From Collybiopsis luxurians FD-317 M1 (lineage: Eukaryota; Basidiomycota; Agaricomycetes; Agaricales; Omphalotaceae), in contig KN834806.1 of the NCBI GenBank assembly GCA_000827265.1, forward strand, positions 251,770 through 315,769: a stretch of DNA of 64,000 nt, read 5' to 3'. This document shows positions 42,212 to 52,818 of the stretch, piece by piece. Within the stretch, counting starts at the first letter, position 1. Each line of letters opens with the position of its first letter. The notes beneath the pieces were generated by a model. It saw nothing but the letters and a program-made list of their open reading frames with translations. It searched no databases and had not been told where the DNA came from. Made by a program: the position numbers and the translations under genes.

Positions 42212-43750
42212 TCAAAGCCCCTCAGTAGTACTTTGAGTCTGGATCAGCCAAAATGGAGTAGAATCTCTTGCTCTCAAGTTTAGCATGAAATGAGACATCA
42301 TGACACTCGAAACACTGCAGGAAGTGATTATTCGGGAAGGCCAGCACTCGAGTAGCAGGAACTTAGCAGACAGGTGTGAAACAATGCCCCTTGTCAAATC
42401 CTGAAAGATTCAAGAAGTGAAGAAAATATAGAAATGGAGATTCTTCGTACCGATCCAACCTGACAACATCAAGCATCGGAAACAGAAGCTTGAAAGAACT
42501 ACAAAAAAGCTTACCCCCCAGAGGACCATATTTATGGTATTGATAATGGCAATGATTCCAAAGTACATAGCACCTAAAACCAATAAATCACCAGCAACCT
42601 CAGGATTGAACTTGCTATATTTACCGTCTCGCATGATCACCGTCATTAAGCCTCCAGAGATCAATCCTGAGTTTCGGCGCAACTCAAAGGCCTTCCAAAG
42701 CGTCAAAATGAAAACGCAAAGGTCGAATACGACTACCCCGAGCCAACTGTATACCATACCTAAGGATTGATGCCATTGGTCAAGCCTCGAAAGCATGAAT
42801 CGTGATTGAATGCAACGCACAAAGACCTCTAAGAATCTTGTCAAAGCAGGTACATTTCAGATATAGGGTTGAAGTCTCACTGTTTGGGTGAACGTAATGA
42901 TAAGCAGCCTACTTGTTTCTCCAGTGGCGTTGGTAAGATGTCTTGGACAGCAGTGGTATTGCTTGAAGAGATATTCCACTGCAACTGCGGATTTCAAATA
43001 ATTATGTTCACATTGAGAATTTGAAACTGCACAGGGAACTCACAACGTTGTTGCCCATTACACACAAAGACACAAAGGCGAGAAACGCTGCTATCCTCTT
43101 GCTGCGTTCATAAACAGCATACATGCGGATTATGAACAAGACTACCTCTGTTGGTTGAATGATATGCAGTGGAGTCGGCGGGATTACATACCATTGATAG
43201 TGCCCAGAACAAAACTAAGATAAATCCATGTGTACGTGTTTAAACCAGAACATCTAACATCATGCTTCAGCAATGAATATACCGTTCAAGAAGTTCTATT
43301 GATACTTACTCCTGTATAGATAAAGTGATGCAATTAGTATGGGACCTCCAGTGTCCACTTGACACACTTACATTGTCGCGCAGCAACTCTTCAGACCAGA
43401 AGAAGAGTAACGAAGCAGGGAAGACGCCCAAGAGAGTGAAATATCGGTTGAGATAAAAGAGTATTGCACCATGTCCCAGGGGCAATTTCCAGAAATGTTG
43501 GACTTCCATTGCGAAAGTAAGAGTATAGTCATACACAACAATAGCTGATCGTGAAGAACAACAGTAGGAGTGGTTCTTGATTCAGGAAATAACCGATTCA
43601 AAGCAAAACCGAAAGAGCCCACCGACTGCAACAAGATAAACAACCAGCATCCAGTTTCTAGATGTCCAGTCATTATCAGTATAGATGTGACCACAAGGAT
43701 ACCGAAATCCACCTTTGCGCTAAGATATCTGCATTGGTCAAGAACATCAT
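42212..43750 (-). CDS. DUF6533 seven-helix protein, copy I
   Basis: About nine exons on the minus strand. The N-terminal DUF6533 segment is clear: NADILAQRNWMLVVYLVAV, then VYDYTLTFAMEVQHFW, FYLNRYFTLLGVFPASLLFFW. Later exons give TWIYLSFVLG, FIIRMYAVYERSKRIAAF, LQWNISSSNTT, VYSWLGVVVFDLCVFILTLWKAF, MTVIMRD, AMYFGIIAIINTINMVLWG and MMSHFMLNLRARDSTPFW near the end, where homologues also end. The frame between helix 2 and helix 3 needs a 2-nt exon at 43310-43311 (see findings). The ATG used by copy III is not present here; I use the ATG at 43750, which removes only a short leader. Predicted plasma-membrane, GPCR-like protein of unknown ligand. Confidence 0.75.
43310..43311 (-). other. Putative 2-nt micro-exon in DUF6533 copy I
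   Basis: The dinucleotide GA (transcript sense) is preceded by CTATACAG and followed by GTAAGTAT. With introns of 60 nt (43312-43371) and 56 nt (43254-43309) it completes the codon GAA and restores frame from exon 4 (phase 0 end) to the next exon (which needs two carried bases). Confidence 0.6.
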
Positions 43751-44399
43751 GGACTAGTGGGGAATATTATATATGCAAAGTGTGTGAAGCGAAGATTAGT
43801 GAGAATAAAGGTACGGACGGCTGTTAAATATTAGCAGTGGAATTTAGATATCAGGTTCGGATAAATAATAGAGGCAAACTCGTATAGCACAGGCAAGATG
43901 ATATCCACAGGATCAAGAAAGTGAGTCTGGATAGCAGCGGAATAATCCTAAATCATAAAATAGACCGAACTCTTGTGAGTGCATCACTCAACAGCGACAT
44001 TTTTTGTCAGCTTCACCTAATTGAAACCATGCAACGGCTAATGCTCGAACCAGAAAGAAAGAACTGGCCATGCTGGCTCTGTAGAGCCAATGGCATGTTA
44101 ATATCTCGATAGCAAACCTCTCCAACAGCTTTTATGTATCAGTAACTTCAAGAAGCAGTGAAAAAGAACTCATTCTAGAACGGCGGCGCTGGCACACATA
44201 CTCTGGAATTTAAACTGATGAACTTTACAGCCTCGGGGCTGAATCATCCTCTTGCCGATGGGTATTCAGTCTGGTCGAGCGAGCAATTAGCAGTCGGTCT
44301 TCGCATCAACTTCGCGGGTGACGACGATCAAATGGATCAGATGAGATGAGCGAGAGGGTAGTCGCGAGTGACAACGATGGTTTCATGCCATCGGCTGGA
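43751..44399. other. Upstream flank of DUF6533 copy I
   Basis: Duplicated non-coding flank of the array unit. A stretch around 43900-43950 still aligns with the first coding exon of copy III (reading IQTHFLDPV) but lacks the ATG. Confidence 0.5.
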
Positions 44400-45165
44400 C
44401 TATTTCGGAGGGATCATTGAAGGCGGGAGTGAAGCGATTGAAGCTCTGAGAAGAGGAGTGAACGGGAACGGGTAGAGAAAGGGGAAGGGATGTAGTGCCA
44501 TGCGCATCTTTCTCGAACAAGAGCTTGGGGGTTTGATGATCTTCCCACACCCTCCCGAATTCCTTGCTCGCAAGTTGAGCATGAGGTGAGATATCCTGAT
44601 GCTTGATACTTGAAGGGGGGTACAGCACTTGATGTTCAAGAAAGTAAGGTATCAATTGAAGTAGAAGACAATTGCACAAAATCCCAGGTTAGATTGCCAA
44701 AAATGTTCAGCTTGCACTGCAAAGGTGAGGATGTAGTCATACACAGGAATGACTAATCGTAAGGCGGAGGAGCAGAGATAGATGGAAGAAGCCAGTACAA
44801 GATTTTGAAAAGAAATTTGAAATGGCATACCAATTGTGATCAGGTTCGCGACAAGTTTGCCAGTCTCTAAAAATTTATTCAATATCAGTATGAATTTGGC
44901 ACTAGTTTGCAAAAATCCACCTTTGCACCAGGATATCTTCGTTGGTCAGGAGCATCATGAACCGGTGATAATTGTTATATATGCAAAGTGTGTAAAGCAG
45001 AGATTCACTGAAGCAACAAAAGCAGATGGCTGTTAGATGTTGACAGTAGAGTTATGACAAGTTTGAGTCGGAGACGGAGGCAAAGTTGCATCTCACTCAA
45101 CTCACAGCCGACATGGTATCCACAGCATCAAACTGAGTCTGAAACAGCGCCCGAGTAACCCTATA
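44400..45165 (-). pseudogene. DUF6533 copy II, internally deleted
   Basis: The N-terminal part is recognisable (leader QTQFDAVDT; DUF6533 exon VIPVYDYILTFAVQAEHFW). It carries a one-base insertion in the exon before it relative to copies I and III, and a stop where the others read LNRY (AAC CGA has become AAT TGA). Directly after that stop, the sequence jumps to the C-terminal region (SHLMLNLRARNSGG), so about five helices are missing. The tail reads on past the usual end. It cannot make a seven-helix protein; whether it is transcribed is unknown. Confidence 0.75.
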
Positions 45166-45884
45166 TCATGTAATGGGCCGAACTCTTGTGAGTGCATCAG
45201 GCAATGGTGACATCTTTGTGAAGTTCACCTGATTATGCTATGACTAGTGCTTGAACTATACAGAAAGAACTGGCCATGTATGAGCATATGGGTCGCGAGA
45301 ACTGTGTCAATGATTGAAGCCAGGAAAGGTCTGGCTTTGAAGAGCCAACCGCAGTTCAGCATGCTGCCTCTAGGAGCTTATTTATTCATCAGCAACTCAA
45401 AGAAAGAGTGAAAAAAGAACACGTTCTAGAATGACTGCGGTGGCCAATGTACTCCGGAATTCAAAATCAAGAATTTCGTAGCCTCGGGGCTGCCTGCCGA
45501 TGGCTGTTCGGTCTGGCCGAGTGAGCGATTAGTAGTCATTCTTTAGATGGACCTTGCACTTATAAAATGGCGACGATATGATTAAGTAAATGAGATAGGA
45601 TGAGCTCAGAGCAAGCGCATGGTCAGTTCATGCCTTAGTCTGAGCTACGATCTAACTTATCCGAAGAGATCTTTGGAGGCAGTGGAGAGGCGGTTGAAGC
45701 CATTAGAAGAAGAGTAAATGTCAACGTGTGGAGAAGGGGCAAGGTGAAGATATGAATCTTATTCTGAAACAGCTCGATAGTCCATCCTTCACCTCGGGCT
45801 TAAGGGCTACGTAAAATACGACCTCCGCCGTCCCCTTGCCTTTCCGACATCCTCCTGCTCTTTTAAAGATAGAATTGCAAAGCC

Positions 45885-47625
45885 TTAATCTCGAATTGAG
45901 AGCTCCTCGGTTGTACTTTGAGTCTGGATCAGCCAAACTCGACCGGAATTCCTGGCTCGCAAGTTGAGCATGAGGTGAGACATCATAATGCTTGATACTC
46001 TGTTCAGGGAAGAATTATTCAGGGGCACATATCAGTTGGTTAAGGGCACTTATCACATACACAGTAGCCAGGTACGAGAGCGTGCCCCTTATCAAACTCT
46101 AAAAGTAGATCCGAAGAAGGTAAGGCTACTGCCGAAGAAAAAGAAAGCGCCTACCGATCCAGCCTGGCAATATTGACAGTGAGGAATAGAGCCTAGGACT
46201 ACCAGAAAATTCTTACCTTCCAGAGAATTAAATTGGCAGTATGAACCATGGCAATGACTCCGAAGTAGATTGCGCCTAAAATTGATTAATTACTGCCAGA
46301 CTCATCAATGAACCGACCATGTTTACCATCTCGCATGATCACTGTCATTATTCCGCCAGGGATCAGTTTAGAATAATGGCGCATTCGGAACGCCTTCCAA
46401 AGTGTCAGGAGAAAGACGCAAAATTCGAAAATCACAATTCCAACCCAAACATATAGCATGCCTTGATATTGTGTAAGTCCATCCTACCATGGTCAAGCAT
46501 CAAAAGTGTGATATAATATTGAAAACGACGCACGAAGAGCTCTGCGAGATTTGTTAAAGCAGATGAATGAAGATATAACATTTTGAGTCTCACTCGTTGT
46601 CTGAATATATAATCAAACAGCCTAATTGCTTTTCCAGGGATGAGGGTAAAGTATCTTGCACAGAATTACCATCTTTTACAGAAAAATTCCACTGCAACTG
46701 CAAAGCTCCGAGCGAAATTCAGTCATTGACATTGAAAATAAAAAATAAAAAATAGAGAGCTCACAATGCTAATGCCCAACACACACAAGATCATTAAACC
46801 AAGGAAAAACGCTATAATTTTGCTGCGTCCATAAATCGCATACATGCGGATTGTGAAGAGAACTGTGTCTCCTTGATTAACATTGGGTGAAAGCTAGCGG
46901 GAGTACATACCGCCGATGAAGACCAAAACTATGCTAAGATAAATCCAATTGAATACATCAAAAGAAAAGCATCTAATTGTCAAGAATGTGTATAAATACA
47001 AGGACAGCCTTAGTGGTGTTACTTACGTCTGCAGAGATTTCGTTTCACAAATCAGGCATTACAAGCTTTATCTGCACTTACATTATTATGAATCAAAGCT
47101 TCAGGCCAAAAGAGCGGTAAGGAACTAGGAAGAACGCCCAAGATAGTGAAGTAACGATTGAGGTAGAAGAAAATTGAGCCAAATCCCGGCGTAGATTGCC
47201 AGAAATGTTCTACTTCAAGTGCAAGGGTGAGGATGTAGTCATACATAGGAATAACTAATCGTGGAGAGGAATAGCAGAGATAGACGGAAGAAGTCAGGTC
47301 ATGATTCCGGTGATACACATATATTTCAAGGGGCATACCAACTGCGACGAGATGAACAATAAGCGACCAGTTTCTAGAGATTCATTCAAAATTGGTATCA
47401 ATGTGAAATAGATTCAAAGAAATCTACCTTTGGAGCAGAATATCTGCATTCGTCAAGAATGTCATGGCTTGGTCGAGAACAAGTATTGTATGGACAATTG
47501 TGAGGAAGCAAGAGCAAGAGCAGGCGGCTGTTAAATATTAAGAATGGCATCAGAATTAAAGGCCGAGTTGCACTCGGCTTACAGTTGACCACAGGATCAA
47601 CAAACTGAGTCTGAATAGCATCCAT
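45885..47625 (-). CDS. DUF6533 seven-helix protein, copy III
   Basis: Minus strand, about ten exons. Start MDAIQTQFVDPVVN at 47625, then SMTFLTNADILLQR, NWSLIVHLVA, and the DUF6533 core VIPMYDYILTLALEVEHFW with FFYLNRYFTILGVLPSSLPLFW. Next come FDVFNWIYLSIVLVFIG, FTIRMYAIYGRSKIIAFFLG, VWVGIVIFEFCVFLLTLWKAF, IMTVIMRD, AIYFGVIAMVHTANLILW and MMSHLMLNLRARNSG, ending IRD at the stop 45885-45887. As in copy I, joining the second helix region to the third requires a 2-nt exon (47027-47028). The C-terminal tail is a little longer than in copy I. Predicted GPCR-like membrane protein; function unknown. Confidence 0.8.
47027..47028 (-). other. Putative 2-nt micro-exon in DUF6533 copy III
   Basis: The dinucleotide AC (transcript sense) lies between TCTCTGCAG and GTAAGTAA. 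Flanking introns are 53 nt (47029-47081) and 54 nt (46973-47026). It completes the codon ACA and restores frame. Same position as in copy I, different bases. Confidence 0.6.
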
Positions 47626-48289
47626 ACGGATGCAAACTCTTGTGAATGCATTAGCCAGCAACTTCAAGATTGATAGATATCACGTAGCGGAGATTTAACC
47701 AACACTTTCGCTTAACAGCCTTCCTCGTTCCATCCGTTGGGCAGCAAATATAAACAATCCGGCAGCTTTCGGAAGGGCCTCTCTCCCTCGACAGGCAACT
47801 GCGCGTCAAACGCTTTTATATAGGCAATGGAAGCAAGCTTGATGACTAGTTACCTGATCGGAACAATGTTAACTAATGTTTGAACGAAGGGTCAAAGGCT
47901 AATAATCATGGAGAACTTGGAGCTCAATCCGCCCCGCCGTTATAACAGCACATACAGGAGTAATTAAAACTAGGAGAGGTCAGGTTTCGTAGAGCTAATC
48001 GCATGTCAACATCCTGCTGGTCCAGCAGGTTGTTTATGTATCGACAACTTCAAAAAGTAGCGGAAAAGAACCCATTCTAGAGTGACTGCGACAGCATAAG
48101 TACTTCCTGATGAATTTCATAGCCTTCCTCCCGAAGGCTATTTAGTCTAGCTGTTCGCAGTCAGTCTTCACTAGTCTTCACATGGACCTTGCGCTGAAAA
48201 GATGGCGTCGACATGATTAGGTGAACGAGATGAGATGAGCTCAGAGTAAGCGCATGGTCGACAGTAACCACAATGAGTTCATGCTACAG

Positions 48290-48400
48290 TTAGCCTGAAC
48301 TACGATTCAACCTGTCCGCAAAGACCCTTGAGGGGAATGGTAATACAGTTGAAAAGAGTGAACAGGGGCAAGATGAGGGTCGGGGCACCTTGCAATGAGG
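48290..48400 (-). repeat. Truncated start of a fourth array unit
   Basis: The sequence around 48300-48390 resembles the 3' flanks at 45650-45745 and 44395-44490 (for example GAAAAGAGTGAACAGGGGCAAG with GAAGAGTAAATG..GAAGGGGCAAGG). Coding sequence of a fourth gene is not found beyond it. Confidence 0.45.
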
Positions 48401-48639
48401 CGTTTGCAAGTTAGCACGAGAGTGAAGAATTTGCGAGAAGGAAGAATTCTGCGGGAACAGCCTGTGTCCGTCAATAATCACGCGAAGAAAGGTTTGGAGC
48501 GTATTGAAATTCATATGATATACATACGACATGGAAGAAAAGTGTAGATCCTTCACCATGCACAACCTCAAATTCTACCAATCATTCCCTTCTGCGTCAT
48601 GAGCAGACCAGCCGGAGCGATTTGCTTGCACCAAAAAAA

Positions 48640-48865
48640 GAATAAAAGATCAAACGAATAAAAAGCTGCAGCATGGCTAGAAGAACCGAGTGCCCGATAA
48701 ACAAGCACCCGTTGATTCAATCTTGAGGACGGGAACGCGGACAAGGAGGCGGAAAAGCTGAAGCCGAGCCCGAACTTTTGTGTCCTCGAAAATTTGTTCG
48801 AAGGAGAAAAAAGGCGACAGCGTGGCTTATATAGTTGTTCCCAGGGCACGGACCGAGAGTTGCCG
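48640..48865 (+). repeat. Array-flanking repeat, right copy
   Basis: Direct-orientation counterpart of 41760-41955 (see there). Here it runs on into a CACGTG site and a PEX11-like start, so it appears to be the promoter portion of a PEX11 relic. Confidence 0.65.
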
Positions 48866-48874
48866 AGCTATAAT

Positions 48875-48880
48875 CACGTG
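48875..48880. promoter_or_regulatory. CACGTG palindrome before PEX11 relic
   Basis: AATCACGTGTGA, identical over AATCACGTGTG to the site before the true PEX11 gene (55438). It lies about 43 nt before the relic's ATG. Confidence 0.35.
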
Positions 48881-48922
48881 TGAGAAGCAAGTGGAGAGGC
48901 GCCCATCGCTACTGACACCATC

Positions 48923-49003
48923 ATGTCGAACCTTCAGCGCTTCAACGTTCAACGTTCAACTCTGGTCCAGTTGAGCGACGTTGTGTTGGGTAACTCTAGC
49001 TAA
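48923..49003 (+). pseudogene. PEX11 5' relic 1
   Basis: A 26-codon frame whose second half, STLVQLSDVVLGN, parallels TTLAKLNDTVLGC of the PEX11 gene at 55495, followed by a stop. The upstream 50 nt (CACGTG, CCATCATGTC start context) also correspond. The rest of the gene is absent downstream. Confidence 0.55.
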
Positions 49004-50124
49004 GGCCTCACGAATTCTTGCTACAAAAACTTGAAGCTTTTAATTATCGAACAGCGAGGCAAAGTCCTGGGTTATGTTTTCGTGTTTTACGCTCAATCAA
49101 ATATTTGAGAGAGTGTTCTTCATAGGTTCGGACATGCACCTCACTATAATTTATGGCTGTTGTCTCTAGTCTAATTTGTAGCCGGCCCAACGCAGCTCGT
49201 CCCTTGCATCGATATATTCCTGTACCTTTTCATTATAACGCCTATTGCTCTCGCATACCCCTTCCGCATTCCATTTCTGGTTACCTCTCTCTCTATGATT
49301 TGGGTCAGCTGGTCCATCTAATGCTCGGCATTCCATCTGGCTCTACCCCCTGCTCATTCAAAAGAATCGAAATGTTGGTGACTGGGAAAATTCAATTTCA
49401 GACCAGGAATTAACTCCCATCGGTGCAGCTCTATTCAGCAAGCAGGACTAGCTGATCAAATACTGGATGCGATCCTGATCCTTATTTCGAATATGTACTG
49501 TTGTGCAAGGTCGACGAATCCTCTTCTGCAGATCACTTGTAGACTTCTACTTTTCTCGGATGCTGCTGGAAGCCTAGAACTGCTAGAACTACCTGATGAA
49601 CACGACTTTTCTCTGCATTCATAGTTCGGACTCTGAGATCTTTTTTTCCTTAGACTTGGTAAGATACATGATGTTACGTTGATGGAGAGCTGAATGTCAG
49701 TGCCACTGTTGACACTGCCAATAAGATGCAACTGAACATGCCGACGCAACCACCGTGAAAGAGGGCTGGGCGAGGGACAAGGATGTATCAGTTGCTGTGG
49801 GAGCTGCATTTTAACAAGCGCCCAGATAATGCGACTGGTAACGGAGACCAGGGTTGGTTGGATCTTACAGAGAGAGAAGAGGAATTGAACTGCCAGGTGA
49901 AGAAGGATCTTGGCTCCTGAAAATGTCAATGATTATCATTTTGGGCGCAAACCAAGACATATATGCCATTGGCCCCACTGTCATCAGAGGAAACATAGCA
50001 TCAATTGAATTGCCGAGCTGAGTGGAGTTCAACCAAGCCTTTGAAGCCTGGTCTGCTCTGTGCCAGACGCCACCAGAATATAGCATCGCCATTTATATAT
50101 CTTGATATTGTTTTTTCTCATTTA
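49004..50124. other. Region without a supported gene
   Basis: About 1.1 kb. Minus-strand frames at 49456-49929 and 49865-50092 overlap and have some hydrophobic stretches but no recognisable motif. Nothing I can support. Confidence 0.4.
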
Positions 50125-50583
50125 CTGTATAGTTTCGGGGCTAAGTTCAGTCAATGTGATGCGTTATGCATTGCACTTCTCAGTTCAGTAGTTCAGCGCC
50201 ACCCATGATGCGTGATAGGTCGGAACCTTAGTTAAGTTCGCCCAGTTTAGCACCAGTAATGAGCACTGGATTACTGCCGCTATGCGACCCAACATGTATG
50301 CTGAACTTCTCAGTGCATAACTAGGATCTAAATGGCATTTTGATTGATAACGGAGTTGTCTGCTTGAAGAGAAAATTTTTTTGAGGATTACTTCTTCTCG
50401 AATCAGCGACCACGGCAATGGAGAACAAGGCAAAAAAAAAATCCCAAACAGCCAAAAAAGGTCAATTTTGGAACTGGAAAATCATCAGTTCATCAACCCA
50501 TATGATGCATTACGAAAATAGGAAATGGCCCAGTTCAGGGGTACGTGTTACGCGTTACTGAACTTAGCCCCGAAACTATACAG
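50125..50583. mobile_element. MITE, 459 bp, 27-bp perfect terminal inverted repeats, TA flanks
   Basis: Left end CTGTATAGTTTCGGGGCTAA.. (50125-50151) is exactly complementary to the right end (50557-50583) over 27 nt. Both ends are flanked by TA (50123-50124 and 50584-50585), as expected for a Tc1/mariner-type target duplication. There is no transposase frame inside, so it is non-autonomous. Some subterminal similarity (AATGCATT/AATGCATC) is present. Confidence 0.85.
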
Positions 50584-50787
50584 TATTTGATTTCCGCTGT
50601 CTTCCAGGCCAGAATGCTATACCTATCCCATGATTTGAAACCAATATGGGGTGAAGAAGAGTACCTTAAAAGGTGTATAGTACCAGCTCATTGATTTCAC
50701 TTGATATATATTAATGCTAGATAATGGGCCTGTATAATTAACCTCGCTTTCTGTCTTGCATTGGAACAAAACGCTTACATCACAGGC

Positions 50788-52449
50788 ATGGGTGCTTCAC
50801 TTGGTCAGTGGCTCTTTCAGTAATAAATGCAGTCTGGTATGTGTCGCTAACCTTGAGGGTTCAAGGTGCACTCGAGATTGGTATCTTATTATCATCGGCC
50901 TTGTTTGGCGTGTTAACAGCACAAGTATACACCTACCACAAAAACTTTCACAACGAACGTCTGTGGATAAAGTATGGAGTGGTAATCAATCAATTTTTTC
51001 GTTCTGAGTTTCTTTCTGAAATTTTACATGGTCGCTTGCCCTGAATCCTGGTTTACCTAGGTCACTACAATGTGGTGAGCACCGAGTACTTGATGAGGAA
51101 GATACTGGTATCTTGATAGCATGGTGATTGTTAAACATATGTAGGCTTGTTGAACTAGGTCACACAATATGTATCTTTCATATGATCTACTTCTACACCA
51201 TCACCCATTTTGGAGATCTCTCCACCCTGAATGTTGTACCTTCTTCACTTGGTGCTGCCGTTGTCCTTCATGGAATTATCATAGTTTTTGGTGAGCATAT
51301 GCTAGAAATTTCATAGTCCAGACTCCACGGAGACTAAGAGTTTTTATATTTGCAGTCCAGGGATATTTCACTTATCGAATATGGCGTTTCTCAGAACGAC
51401 TGTATATCCCTATTTTTAGTACCATCCTCATTATCTGTCAAGCTCTGGCCATCGTGATGCTAGGTGTTGAGCTTATTACAACGGCAACCAAGGGCATAAT
51501 ACAGTTTGTAGACAAATGGGGCTGGCTAACTTTTATACTCCTAGTGCTCAGATCCATCTCAAACATAATTATTTCTGGAGCAATGGTCTACTACCTCGGC
51601 ATAAGTAAGAAAAATGCATACAAGAAGTGAGCACTGCTCCGACTCCGATCAAGTACCATCCTGATAGACAACTTGGATCATGGATGCATATAGAACTGTC
51701 GTTGTCCTAGACAAGTTAATATTATGGTCCATAGGTGTGTTTTGAATGGTCATTATGTGACAGTGAATATTCAATGCCAAAATAGAGACAGGAATGGTTA
51801 TTAGGTTGGTATGCTACCAGTTCAATTTGTGCACTCGATATCTGATAAGACCCAGCATAATGGAATTCTTTTCCCTCATCCTGGCCAGTGTTTCACATCA
51901 AGTATGTGTTTGCACAAATTACACTTATGGGTCCCTTTGCATACTAACTTGACTTTGGTAGGATAGAACATTGTCAAAGATCTGTAAGCTGGCTTTCCTT
52001 GATTACATGCAATTTTGTGTTCATGATTTTGCTCAAGATATTTGGATAGGACTTTTGGTGACATTCCCAAAAGGTAAGTATATGCAAATCGGGTATGAAC
52101 TATTCTCTGACCACTTATAGTGTTCTCAATCACAATGATGGCAAAGTACGTGAATTTATTGTAAGAATATATATCATTCGAACATTTCTTGGTTATTACC
52201 ACAGCATAAATTCTCGAATGGACTTGCGAAAGACGCTTGCATCCCCAGTGGAAATGTCCATGGCAATGTTTTCCAGTCATGCGAGTATTTTTTTCTTTTA
52301 ACAACCTTCAATTAATAAACCTTTGCTTTTTTCAGGGCCGCACCATACCTGTGCATGCAAACACACTGAATATTGCCATGCATACTGAAGTGAATCTTGA
52401 TAATGATGTTGAAGTTGGTAATGAAACAATGGATCGGTTCAATAAGTAG
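50788..52449 (+). CDS. DUF6534 seven-helix membrane protein
   Basis: Plus strand, about nine exons. Start MGASLGALEIGILLSSALFGV after a first exon of 16 nt, then LTAQVYTYHKNFHNERLW, LVELGHTICIFHMIYFYTITHFGD, VQGYFTYRIWRFSERLYIPIF, WGWLTFILLVLRSISNIIISG, TVVVLDKLILWSIETGM and, late, TFPKVFSITMMANINSRMDLR: all in the order known for DUF6534 proteins (the family ends on ..NSR). A 14-nt exon (51061-51074) supplies VTTMW. The segment after ETGM (51795-52070) keeps an open frame through VCYQF..LASVSHQ but is poorly conserved compared with the family. The last junction uses a GC donor at 52281 if the tail is spliced as I read it. GPCR-like layout; function unknown. Confidence 0.75.
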
Positions 52450-52818
52450 AAATGGATATTGAAATTCACAGAAGCGCTTCACAACGACACTGTGAGAAAG
52501 TTCATTGAATTCAGCGGTTATAGCCCACTTAAATTTAAAATCATAATATAAACTCATAGTCTACTATCTTTAGTTCAGAACTTAGCAGGTCTTGCTTTAA
52601 TTGAACAATATGACATAGAATACTCGGACTACTTACTCATATATGAGCAGCTCACATGATATGTTGAACTATCTAATACGCTTTCTACTAGGGCTGTACA
52701 TCAACTACGGAATGAGCAGCAAAAAGACTGCAGTAAAATAACCCTATGTTGGACCATTGTTTGAAGAACAGCTGCACAGCTTGGTTCTAGATTGATTAAA
52801 CATTTGCCCGCATTATCA
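52450..52818. other. Intergenic region between converging genes
   Basis: 369 bases between the stop codons of two converging membrane-protein genes; AT-rich, with nothing else recognised. Confidence 0.6.

Larger units (their letters stand above)
42210..48270 (-). repeat. Tandem array of three DUF6533 gene units
   Basis: Three direct units read on the minus strand: about 42210-44370, 44390-45650 and 45700-48270. Each gene's upstream flank is repeated too (for example GAACTCATTCTAGAACGGCG near 44167, GAACACGTTCTAGAATGACT near 45417 and GAACCCATTCTAGAGTGACT near 48068; AGCCTCGGGGCTG at 44231 and 45480). The middle unit lost most of its gene. The similarity resumes at about 48290-48390 (start of a fourth unit's 3' flank). 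Confidence 0.8.

Noticed and set aside
48568..48849. 93-codon minus-strand frame
   Set aside because: It overlaps the array-flanking repeat whose other copy does not keep the frame; composition is low-complexity.
51790..51815. A 16-nt intron (GTTGGTATGCTACCAG) in the DUF6534 gene that would restore SSICAL
   Set aside because: Far below any workable intron size; the read-through frame is open, so I kept that.
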